DNA of 64,000 nt from Sanguinoderma infundibulare (taxonomy: Eukaryota; Basidiomycota; Agaricomycetes; Polyporales; Polyporaceae): assembly GCA_032821775.1 (NCBI GenBank), contig JAVLRN010000009.1, positions 434,001 through 498,000 on the forward strand. Direction: 5' to 3'. A program made the translations under genes and the position numbers. Every line of letters starts with the position of its first letter. The first letter of the stretch is position 1. The notes below the pieces were generated by a model that ran no database searches, was not told the origin of the DNA, and worked only from the letters and a program-made list of their open reading frames with translations. Positions 33,642-43,546 of the stretch are shown here, one piece after another.

Positions 33642-35068
33642 ATGTCAGCAATCCTGTCGCACTGCACGGCTGGGGAGAGCCTAACGTTAAGATCCACGAT
33701 TCGCTTATCCACCGGTGAAGGCGACATTTTCGAGACCCGACATTGGGCGCCGTATTGATTGACACTGTATTCTAACAGGTCATGATATTCCGCGATTGGG
33801 GTTCGGAGTGTACCAGAATTACACGACCCATGAGTCGGTCTTGGAGGCGCTGCGTGCCGGATACAGGCAAGTCTCGCCGTCGTCTCTGAGCCTCTTCTGA
33901 ATCACCGGCGGAGCATGGTTTTGCTCCGCAGGCATGTGGATTCTGCCCAGGCGTACAGAAACGAAGCGCAGGTCGGGAGTGCTCTCCGTGCGAGCGGTCT
34001 GCGTCGCGAAGACGTCTTCCTCAGTACGTCCTGAGCAAACTCCAACATTAATCTGAGCCCTTGCGATGCTCCTATGTCTATCCTATAAAGCAACAAAATG
34101 CATCAGCAAGACGCACGGGTACGAAAAGACCTCAGAAGCGGTGGACGTTTCTCTACAGCGTTTCGGAGTAGGCGAGTATACGTCCCGATCAACCCCTGGA
34201 TCGCGACTGCATCTGATGGTCCCGCCCGGCACAGAATACATGGATCTCTTCCTGATCCACGATCCGTTCAAAGGGCGGGATCTCAGAATCGAAACATACC
34301 GCGCGCTGCTCGACGCGCAGCAGGCTGGGAAGGTCCGCACGGTTGGCGTTTCAAACTTGTGAGTGTTCCCAGGTTCGCCGGTCGAGGTCCACGCATGACG
34401 ACACGCTCTCTCTTCTTCCTCTTCTCTTCTCTTCTCGCTTAGCGGCATCAAGCACCTGGAGGAGATCCGGGGCGCTTGCTTGCCGACGCCTTCGGTGAAC
34501 CAGATCGAGGTGAGGCGGCGCCGATGCTCAGCCAGTTCGGGATCCTACTCACGGCGGCCGTGATGGATTTGCGCTTTCGCATCGCATCCATTGCAGCTGC
34601 ACCCGTTTTGCCAGCAACGTCCCATAGTGGCTTACTGCCGAGAACATGGCATCGTCGTCCAGGCTTATTCCCCGTTGATCCAGGGTCAGTTGAATCACCC
34701 CGTCTTTGCACGGCTCGCGGAGAAGGTGCGTATATGCGGCATGGTGTCCGTACATCTGCATATCAGAGACAATGCGGTGGCGGTTCTGACGAGGTAACCA
34801 GCACGACCGCGACCCGGCACAAGTCCTCTTGCGGTGGTCGCTCCAGAAAGGGTCTGCCGATATTAGTTCTTCTGGCGCCGGACGAGTCTGACCGCCGTGA
34901 CATATTTACAGCTATGTTCCTCTGCCGAAGTCAGCCACACCGGCGCGCATCCGTTCAAACACAAACTTGTACGACTTCTCGTTGGACACGGAGGACATGG
35001 AGCTCCTCGACGGGCTCGACAAAGGCAAAGCCGGCGCGGTCACTTGGAATCCGGTAGATGCGGAGTAG
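33642..35068 (+). CDS. Aldo/keto reductase (two GC-AG introns)
   Basis: Nine exons: 33642-33714, 33779-33866, 33932-34023, 34091-34171, 34235-34358, 34443-34509, 34597-34725, 34802-34851 and 34912-35068, giving 286 residues. The tetrad Asp and Tyr lie in [11 protein letters not shown], Lys in FLTTK and His in LFLIHDP. Cofactor-side motifs are [16 protein letters not shown] and VVQAYSPL, and [14 protein letters not shown] near the end suits NADPH binding. It reduces aldehydes or ketones with NADPH in the cytosol; the substrate is unknown. Introns 33867-33931 (AG|GCAAGT) and 34172-34234 (AG|GCGAGT) start with GC, and only these donors keep the conserved motifs in frame. The protein is slightly shorter than the usual 300-320 residues but covers the barrel. 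Confidence 0.92.
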
Positions 35069-35607
35069 GCACGGTCGGTTCCAACGGAGTGCACAAGGCA
35101 GTGTTTTAGTGAGATGTAAGCTCGGTACGCCGCACGCGAGGTAGTCAATATCAATGGACCTTGGATGGGATAGGGTGTGAAGGCATTTTGTAATCACTGC
35201 CACAAGCTCACGCAATAACCACGTCCTAACGTGGAGGTTGGCCCTGCCCGAGCCTCAATGTGAAATGTCGTGAATTCGAAGCGCCGATATCTGCCTCAGG
35301 CTCCGATGATGGAGGTCCGACATCGCCCTGCTGAATCGACATACCCGTGCATAGAAGCAAGTGACCTACTCGTGCTATTCGGAGTCCCAGGACATCCCAT
35401 GGATGACTTGATAGGACCGGAGATGCCAAAGGCGGACTGTTTCTTTGCCGCTTATGTCGAATCGCGCATTTGACTGCAGTGCGCGCTTGCGTCGAGAACA
35501 GTGAAGAGAGTTCAACTCGGACGGACGTGAAGTACTATCCCGCTGCGAGGTGTTACTGGACCAAAATAATGCTGCAATTAAGACAAAGGTAACACAATGA
35601 TGTACCA
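35069..35607. other. Intergenic between converging genes
   Basis: 539 bp of 3' flanks between the reductase (plus) and the UCH37 gene (minus). Short open frames only. Confidence 0.35.
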
Positions 35608-36821
35608 TTAATCCTCGTCCATAGCTTCACCCTTCTTCCTTTTCTCTATTCGCTCTTGAAGGGCTTTCTTCGCGCCCTCTTTTGCCACATCTAGCGTCCC
35701 CGCCTTGGCCATACCGAGGAGGAGGGCGTGAATGAAACCAAGGTAGTTGTGCCTCCTGAGGCTGTTCTCGAACTACGGCAGCCCTCTGTCAGGACACATG
35801 GAGATCAGAGACAGGCCAGCCATAATGCTCACATTCCACCGCTCCCGCTTCGAGTTTTCATTGGCAAGTTTGACCATTAGCTCGCCCGCCTCCGCCTGCT
35901 GACCAGCTGATTGCAGTTGGGCTAGCTGCTCCTGGAGACGAGGTAAGGGATCCTCATGAACAGCTAGCAGACTGAACTCGAGCTACGACACAGTCGTTCG
36001 TAGATGAATTAGCCGTTGAGAATTTCCCTTCGACAGGACGCAGACTCACAGAGCCAGGAGGATAGGTCGCTATACGGGCTTCGATCACCTCTCTATCGCA
36101 ACACGGAAAACGGTCAACCAAATTGTTTCACCCATCGAGGAGGATCGCTTTACCTAGCCTTTGCGACCCAGCCTTCGCCAGCTTCGGAATGAGCGCCATG
36201 TCTCACAGGGGCTTGCTTAAGGCCGTCGAGCTCGTAGAGCGAGCCGGCGTAAGGGATGTAGACAATAAAGTGATACGCATCTTCCGTCGTCTTCGGGATG
36301 TCCAAGCCGTCCAAGGAAATCGCTGCCGGCGGCGACAGGGCGTTGTGCGCCTCGCGCAGCCAGTCGGAGCTGGTGATGGCCATGCCGCTCGTCTGGGGGT
36401 CCATACCGGCGGTGAAGGAGAAAAGCTCCGAGAGCTGTGCGCCCATCTGGAGCCCGGGTATGTTCGCGATGGCGTTCATCACGGCGAGCGTCGCGCATGC
36501 ATTGTTGACGACTTGGTGGGCGAAGAAGCCGGGGAAGTCCGGGTCGTACTGGCCGCCGACGGAGGGCTCGGCGGAGCCGGTCGACACCCATTTGAACAGG
36601 AAGATGAGTGCGTGTAAGGGCTGGAACTCGGACAGCGTTGCCGCGTCCAAGGAATAGAGGTCATCCACGACTAGCGGGACACCCAGTGTCTTGAGCAGCT
36701 CCCTGAAGAGATGATGTCGGTCAGCTCGCGTTCTTGCGAGAGAAATCAGCCCTGCGCACGTGAAGACACCGGGGTCTGACTCGGTCAGCTGCCAGCCACT
36801 CGAGTCATCGTCTCCGGACAT
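35608..36821 (-). CDS. UCH37: UCH37-type ubiquitin C-terminal hydrolase
   Basis: Five exons, 36821-36760, 36702-36154, 36092-36050, 35982-35833 and 35772-35608, give 322 residues. The N-terminus [20 protein letters not shown] and [11 protein letters not shown] are family blocks. The catalytic Cys is about 90 ([13 protein letters not shown]), with the oxyanion Gln about 84 (HQVVNNAC), His about 165 ([11 protein letters not shown]) and Asp about 180 (SLYELDG). These positions agree closely with the human enzyme. The C-terminal helix ([18 protein letters not shown]) is the tail that docks on the proteasome subunit Rpn13, and a basic [11 protein letters not shown] ends the protein. It trims ubiquitin chains at the proteasome and, in animals, also joins INO80. 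It is divergent from MED31 across 190 bp. Confidence 0.95.
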
Positions 36822-37011
36822 GTTTGCGATGCGGTCGTTGGTCGTCGTTGGCGGACGTGTCGAAGGCTGGCAGCGAGTCGCAGTCGCCCGTGCTCTGACG
36901 CGTCGCGCCGGTCATGTGACGCGTCTAGTCGCCATATTTGGAGGTTTGTTTGGCATCGGCTTCTGGACCAAACAACCACCGTCCGCAGCTGCGGTGGCCA
37001 TTGGCTCAACC
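36822..37011. promoter_or_regulatory. Bidirectional promoter of UCH37 and MED31
   Basis: Only 190 bp separate two head-to-head start codons, so both promoters must overlap. No clear TATA box is visible on either side. Confidence 0.55.
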
Positions 37012-37558
37012 ATGTCCCAACCAGAGCCACCCTCGGATGCCAGGAGTGCGAACCGGGCGCGCTTCGAGCTCGAGCTCGAGTTTGTGCAGTCATTGGCGAA
37101 TCCGTTCTACCTCCACTCTCTGGCCCAGCAAGGCATCCTCAACCAACCGGCATTCGTCAACTTCTTGAAGTACCTGTTGTACTGGAAGGAGAAGGACTAC
37201 GCTCGCTTCATTTTGTAGGCGGGAACGCTCGATGGGCTTGGAAAGAGTCGCTGACCCCTTGACTCCAGGTACCCGCATGCTCTTCACCACCTAGAGCTGC
37301 TCCAACACGCTCAGTTCAGGACGGAGATCGGCAAGGACGAATGGCGCGAATATCTCAACCAGAAACAGTTCGATCACTGGCGCACATGGTAAGAGTGCAT
37401 TGACCCGTCTGTGCAAGCTAATAGCTCAAATTCCACTGGCCAGGCGGGACCACACCCGGATCTCTGCCACCGCAGCCGCTGCCGGCGCGCCTTCAGATCC
37501 TCAGTCCGCCGGGCTGCCTGCGGACGGTCAGAACGGTGTCAAAGTCAACGGCGTTTGA
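37012..37558 (+). CDS. MED31: Mediator subunit MED31 (Soh1)
   Basis: Three exons, 37012-37214, 37269-37388 and 37444-37558, give 145 residues. The conserved core is nearly unbroken: [60 protein letters not shown] and [14 protein letters not shown]. An Ala/Ser-rich tail ends at VKVNGV. The protein is the small, highly conserved subunit of the Mediator middle module, which links activators to RNA polymerase II in the nucleus. The gene ends inside a 32-bp tandem duplication that covers its stop codon. Confidence 0.96.
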
Positions 37559-37604
37559 ACCTGCCCTGTATCAAACTCAACGGCGTTCGAACCTGCCCTG
37601 TATC
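37546..37604. repeat. 32-bp tandem duplication over the MED31 stop codon
   Basis: Unit 1 is 37546-37577 and unit 2 starts at 37578. Both share CAACGGCGTT, then T/C GAACCTGCCCTGTATC. Unit 1 carries the stop as TTTGA, while unit 2 reads TTCGA there. One base therefore separates the copies at the stop position. Confidence 0.75.
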
Positions 37605-38087
37605 CATGATCTCTCCCTGAGACCTTCTATCGGGTTCTCGTAATATGGCAGTGCCGTATTTACCTCAGATAATCCCGCCATCCTGGCAAACGACCTGACC
37701 ATAGGTACCATTATGTTGTGTGTATGACCCACCCCGGTCCGCGTTTCCGTACGGGACCCTCGGTGTCCTCTTCACTTTGTCATGCGCGTACAGGCAACGC
37801 TTTGTCAGCAGCGGTAGACGTTCAATAATCCTCTATGACCAGTGGCTATGTGAATCTGCTGTTGAATATGATGGGGAAGCTGTGCCATGAAGAGCAAGAG
37901 AGGAATGATGCAGGGCCACACGCCCTTCAGAGTATTCAATATTCAATATTCAAATATTCAACCTCGAGTGTCGCCGCACAGTTTTTCACGCGCAAGCGAG
38001 TGTGTGCACAATAAGGGGCCCCAGAAGACGGCACATTATACAATACGGTGGTAATCTACAGGGAGAATAAATACGACAACAGGGATG
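37559..38087. other. Intergenic between converging genes, with AT-rich repeat
   Basis: 529 bp of 3' flanks between MED31 (plus) and the transporter (minus). It holds an AT-rich short repeat at 37933-37961 built from ATTCAAT units, possibly linked to 3' end formation. No gene is seen. Confidence 0.4.
37933..37961. repeat. Short AT-rich tandem repeat
   Basis: About three copies of TATTCAATA-like units in a row, between two converging genes. Confidence 0.55.
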
Positions 38088-39994
38088 TCATGCGTTCCCG
38101 CCCCCGTTCCCATGCCAAACCTCATGCGACTCGTATCCTGGGTACGGCGGGGGTACAGAATCGGGATGTTGTCCATGCTTCGAATTTGAATTGTCGTCCT
38201 CATCTTCGTCCTCAACGGAGAAGAGTAGCTGCTCATCAGCCGCACGTATTGCACTCGCGCCCTAAATGCCACATCAGCCAACAGTCTTCTAGTCGTGAGG
38301 CATGGAGTTCTGACTGACCCTGTCTCTAGGTGTAACCTCGTCGTCCTCCTCATCTTCCTCTTCCTCGTCATCGTCGTCATCGACGTTTGAAGTCAGCCTT
38401 TCTCGCTCGCCAAGGTCCCCTCTCTCGAGCGCGATGTCACCATCTACGAGGGCCTCTTCCTCGGGCAGGGGGTTACCATGCGAGTCCAAAGCGACTTTCG
38501 TTTGCATTGACTTCTGGTACTTGTGGTAGGTGAACAGTCCGATGCCTGCTGATAGTCAGCGCTGACGAAGCCGACAAAGCGCCACGGGTGAGCACTCACC
38601 ACAGACCGTTATCGCTACGCCTGTCATGTTGAGCGGTGTCAACTCGTCTCCGAAGAACCACGCCGCACAGAGAATTGTCGTGACTTCCTTCGCAATGCCA
38701 GCGATGGACATCGGGACGACACCGGCCCGCTGGATGATACTGTCAAGGAAGGTTGCGGTCCGTCATTATAATACACGTTATGACGTTCTAAATAGTCACG
38801 TACTAGAACTCGCTGAGGACCATACAGAATGCAAGCACTCCAGGGCAGAGGAGGAAGAACATTGTCTCGAAGGCCTTTCCCGGTGATGAGAAGAAGTCGC
38901 TGCGGATAACTATGCCCCAGTCGCCCATCGCTGCGCTCGCGATGGCAAGTGTCAGACCCATGATGGGAGTAAGCCAGAAGAGCGTGGCGGCTGGGTTGTC
39001 CATTCCAATGTTCTTGCTGCGTAGGAGCAGTTGCGTGAGACTCCACCGGAGACCGCCCAGGGCACTGGCAGAGGTGACGAGAAGGAAGCCCCCAAGCACA
39101 AAGTGCGTTTGGGTTGCCACCATCAGAAGGACGCCAGCGCAGATGAGGAAGATGACACCGATTAGTCGCCATGAGAACTTCTCCAGTCCGAGGAGGAAGG
39201 CGAAGAGCAGCACGAAGACAAGAGATGAGGACTTGCCCATGGCTGATGTGAGTGCAATGAGGACAGCCCATGATGGCCACGAAACTGGGAGTGCTTACTG
39301 TAGAACGATAGTGTGATTAGTTTGAGAGATAGGTTAGACAATCCGATGTCTAGTCCGGTCGTGATGCCGGTGGGCACGGCTTTGCGGCTAGAAAAAGAAC
39401 GTTGTGAGAAATTTGGTTAAGTAAAGCACGTCGAGACCGGCAAACCGGGCTTCCACGCCCTATGCACACACGCGCAGTTGTGTGTCCATCATCTGCACTC
39501 CGCAGTTCGTGTCGCTAACCAACAGCACGAGCCGTGCAGGGTCAGTCGGATCAGTGTGGCTACTTACATGTAATCGTCGCGTGAAGGGCTCTGATCTGGT
39601 CGAAAGCGACCAGGGAACGTGTATCTGAGCATCGCGGCCAGCGCAAATTGCACCCACATGTGGGCGGTCGTAACAAAGAGCGGCGACGGAAAGCCATAGC
39701 GATCCGGGGAAAACATCCACTTGTTGTACACGGAAAGGACGGTGGCAAAGAAGAACCTGAGCAAGCAGTCGTTCAGTAAGATGCACAGGTGAGAAGGACG
39801 GCGGCCTACCATCCTGCTATGAAGAGGCAGTTGATGAGGGCATTAGTCCACCATAGCCGCTTCTTCTCCGCCAACGAGGCGATATGGACCGGGGGGTCGT
39901 GGCCATTAGGGGCGATGCTAGCTGGTGAGTGCCCAAATGAGCTGAAACGGGCGGAACCATTAGCACCAGGAGCAGCGGGGTTGAGCATCGGCAT
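38088..39994 (-). CDS. SLC35/triose-phosphate-transporter family protein
   Basis: Seven exons, 39994-39810, 39753-39568, 39387-39299, 39242-38804, 38739-38600, 38545-38319 and 38261-38088, give 479 residues. Family marks are TVLSVYNKWMFS, VPTGITTGLDIGLSNLSLK, YTMGKSSSLVFVLLFAFLLG, GGLRWSLTQLLL and SEFYIIQRAGVVPMSIAGI. The layout resembles fungal relatives of the SLC35C2 group, about ten spans in a Golgi or ER membrane; the substrate is not known. The C-terminal tail has a long Asp/Glu run (about 15 acidic residues) and then a disordered end. The intron at 39388-39567 is 180 nt. The start is the first ATG in frame; the frame is open further upstream from a TTG. Confidence 0.9.
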
Positions 39995-40877
39995 CACTGG
40001 CTCGAGGACATGCGACGAGTTCAAGGTGCAAAGTCACGTTCCACGACTTCTGCTGGCAGCTGCCGGATCAGATCCAATCGGGGGCGGTGGTTCGCGGGCC
40101 CCATTCGGAAGTCATGCTCCCAGCTAATCCAAGTTGCCGCCCGCATCGGCCTTGCGTCGCGACTGCCTTCTGGTCAAAGGTTCTCCCTATTCAAATTCAC
40201 TCGCATTTCTCACCAACATCACCTTTTTTTCAGACAAAATATCTTACTATCGTAAATTGAAAATCCCGCGATGAGTGCGATCTTCTCGAACTTGAACTTC
40301 ACGATGCAGTGGCCTGGCTGCCGAACCGGCGACGTCTACCAACGCGCTTTGCTCAACACTATCGACGATTCAGCCTCCCCATCTGCACCGTAAAAAGTAA
40401 GTTGGCTTAACAAGCTACTCCTCACCTCCAGAGCACGCTGATATCGGCGGTACAGCAGAACTGCAATTACCTGGGCGGACGTGATGCTTCGGGTGTACGG
40501 CAGCTCACCCTGCCTCCCGGGCTTTAGCAATGTCGCCAATCTCGCAACTTCAAGGTTTCTAAGCTACTTCTCCTCACCACCAAAGCGCTCGACTCCATTG
40601 CGACACAGCTGTCTGGCGATCGGCTGAGAATCAGGCGTGGCACCGCCCGGCCGAGCGCCGGAACTTTGTTGGATCTTCCGAGGGAGCAGGTTTCACAATT
40701 GCTCAGGCTTCAAGATGCAACATCAATTTGTTCCATCCAAGGCGCCTTCCCATGCCATGAGCCGATGTCTAACGCCGGTGAATACGCGAACCCTCTCTGG
40801 CGATCCGCGGGTCTCTATAAAGCCTGCCAACCATTCTCCCGGGAGCGCTGTCCCCTTCTGCTCTCGCATTCCTCCGC
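39995..40877. other. Intergenic: divergent promoter region
   Basis: 883 bp between the transporter start (minus) and the Zn2Cys6 gene (plus). A TATAAA at 40816 serves the plus-strand gene. Nothing else is recognised. Confidence 0.4.
40816..40821 (+). promoter_or_regulatory. TATA box of the Zn2Cys6 gene
   Basis: TATAAA, 62 nt upstream of the ATG at 40878. Confidence 0.5.
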
Positions 40878-42418
40878 ATGCCAGAGATCGAATTCGTCAT
40901 AGAAGCTCCCCAGACCACTAGCACGAGCAAGAAACGTGCTCGCCTAGTCACTTCCTGCGACCACTGGTGCGTGTCTTGCCCACCCCGCAGTGCGCAGCAC
41001 ATGCTAACCTCATGTCGCAGCCGCCTAAAGAAAATCAAGTGCGTACAGCAACGGCCTCACATCGGCCAGTGCGAGGCATGTGTCTCTGCGCATCAACCCT
41101 GTCTATATCGCGATCGAGAGCAATACTTCGCTGAGCGCACTCGTCTGTTGTCGAGCGCGGGATCGGCGGTACGGGACCCGTCTACCGCCGCCCAGAACGG
41201 GGCGCACCTATCAGCAATAGACGCATCTTCTCCCGGCCCTTTGCGGGGTCCGACTCCTTCACACTCCTCTCCCCGACCCCACAGTGCCTCGAAGACGCCC
41301 GACAGCTCATACTTTCCCCCCCTTCCGAACGAGATGGGCATTGTCACTATCGACAGCACCTCGTTTCAGACGTTCGTCCCCGAGTTCGACGCCCATACAT
41401 TGCCATCTACGTGGTGCGTTCATGTTTTCGTTGTATACTTTAAGCGGAATTCCTAAAGCCTAGCAGGGATGGTCCTATGCAGTCACTGTCATGGTCGCCA
41501 TCGTCCACGACTTCGACTGAGCACAGTCCGGATATGGCTGGCTTGCCACCTGCCCATGTTTTTCCTGCCCATGTTTCTCCTCTTCTGGGGCTCTTCGATC
41601 CAACCGACCACCAGCAGCCGCACCCCAACCTCATGACGACCTTCCTCCAAGTCTTCTTTGAGAGGCTCGGGCCGAGCTACCCATTCCTTCCGATGGAGAG
41701 CGTCTGCCAGCGGTTTCTCCACAGGCGACTATCCCCGCTGCTCGCGAATGCCATTGCTGCGTCAGCTGCCCGGTGTGTCGCGGTGTTCTGTATTCGGGTA
41801 TCTCCCTTCATATACGATGTTTCCAGGCTGTCCACCGTTCGCGAAATCATGCAAATTGGCCCGGCGAGCGCGGCGGACGTGTATTGTCAGGTGGCGAAGG
41901 TGATTTCGATCGCTGGATCTGAACTTTCATCCAACTGTCATGTTTTCCCGCAGAGCCTGATCCCTTCCGAAGGTACGCGTGTCACGATCGAGACGTTACA
42001 CGCGGTGATGCTTCTTGCTTGGGCCGAGTACAAGAGGGGCCGGGGGGCGGTGTTCGACGACCATGCCCGGGTACGTTAATTTATTGACCACTCTCTCCTT
42101 CCCATCCCCATCCCCTCCCCCGCCCAAACCCCTCCACTGGAATTTCACTCATTCTATGCACTTACGACTGATCCCGATCAGATGGCGACACGGCTTGCAG
42201 CAGAGCTTGGCATCTCTAACGAGTCCCTGCCCCGCCTCACGCGGGGCTCGGATGCATACAACGGGCGTGTGCTCCAGAATACGTGGCAAGGCGTCCAGCT
42301 GCTCGAGCGCACCCTTCTCGCCTCGGAACTGGTAGCTCACTCGAGCTCAGGTCCCCGTCATTCCTCGATGGCATCCGCCAACCTTGAACCCACCGACCCC
42401 ATCCTCTCATCCTGGTAG
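40878..42418 (+). CDS. Zn2Cys6 transcription factor, short form
   Basis: Likely exons are 40878-40966, 41021-41413, 41467-41772, 41827-41899, 41954-42070 and 42182-42418, giving about 404 residues. The binuclear cluster is complete: SCDHCRLKKIKC (completed across intron 1), GQCEACVSAHQPC. A Ser/Pro-rich linker follows, then the start of a fungal-specific regulator domain (FFERLGPSYPFLP; IETLHAVMLLAWAEYKRGR; MATRLAAELGISNESLPRL). Such proteins bind CGG-type sites and control metabolism genes; the target is unknown. The introns at 41773-41826 and 41900-41953 are both 54 nt and free of stops, so unspliced reads stay in frame. The protein ends at DPILSSW, well short of the usual 600-900 residues, so it may be truncated. 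Confidence 0.8.
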
Positions 42419-43546
42419 TGCCCAGGTGGTGCCATGCCACCCATGATGACGTTTCTTCGGTGTGCGATAAAGTTCGAGATCGTGCTTTTGGCGTTTCGCA
42501 TACTTCGCTCCTGTGCTGCACGCTCTGTGATATCGATGTTATGTCTGCTGCTATCGCGCCCGCGCACACTTGTTCGGGCTTCACCTCCTGTATCACGTAG
42601 CCTCTACATAGATGACCCACAGACCCATATATACCATCGCATTTGATTAATGTATCGTCTTACAGCCACCAAACGTTGTATGCAAAGTCGGCAACTTGAC
42701 CAAGTGCATGTGACAGATAATGAGACATGGATCCTCGATACCGGTTCCGAGTATTGATGTTCAAAGGCCAAACGGTGCAGCGATGTCAAGGTCCGCGGAG
42801 ATAAAGGAACGTGTTGGAAGAAGGCTACAACCTCGCCGGCAAATGTTGGAAGTACCGTTATATGTGCAGTAGTCACATCCATACAGCAGATGCCCTCAAG
42901 ATCGCGGCCAGCTCGTGGGAGGATTGAGGTATAACCAGTGCCAGCAACCCCACGCACATGCATCGCTCCGAGTTTCAACAATTCAAAGCAGCTCCCCAGA
43001 GCAAGACAAGGTGCGGGGCTGCAGCCGACATGCCCATGTGGAACAGTTCCGCGGAGTTCGGCAAAAATGCGCGTGGAAAGGCACTTCTTAGGGCAGAACT
43101 CGGGCGACTCGGATACACGTGATATCTATTAAAGCAAGAAGGGCATCGTGCAGTAGAATGATCAGTACATAGACAGGAATACATAGGCACAATACATGCG
43201 CGAGCTTGAGTACAAGTACAGGACCATAGTACAGGTATGATGCGAAAAGTACAATACGTTAGATCTTTAGATAGCACGGGCAGTGGATGAGCAGAAGAAA
43301 AACCAATCACAAATGTCGTCAGACATGATCAAGAAAAAGGAAACAAGCATAAACTGCGATCGCCCATCCCCACGGAACCCGTCCGAACCCGAGTCGTCGC
43401 TATTAGACGAAGTCGAAGTGCGGCCGATCGTGACAGCACTTCGGGTCCCAAGGCCAGCGTCGAGTTAAGTCACCAAAGGAGTCACCAAAGGAATGAATAC
43501 GGACGCACCACCTGCCTTGCCACTCGCCGTCTCGCACCGGCCGCAC
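42419..43546. other. Long intergenic region between converging genes
   Basis: 1.13 kb of 3' flank for the Zn2Cys6 gene and the DUF3759-like gene. Short open frames only. If the Zn2Cys6 gene is truncated, the missing part is not evident here as a long open frame. Confidence 0.4.

Noticed and set aside
38319..38420. Trinucleotide-like CTC/GTC runs as a microsatellite
   Set aside because: They encode the acidic Asp/Glu tract of the SLC35-type protein and are explained by coding sequence.
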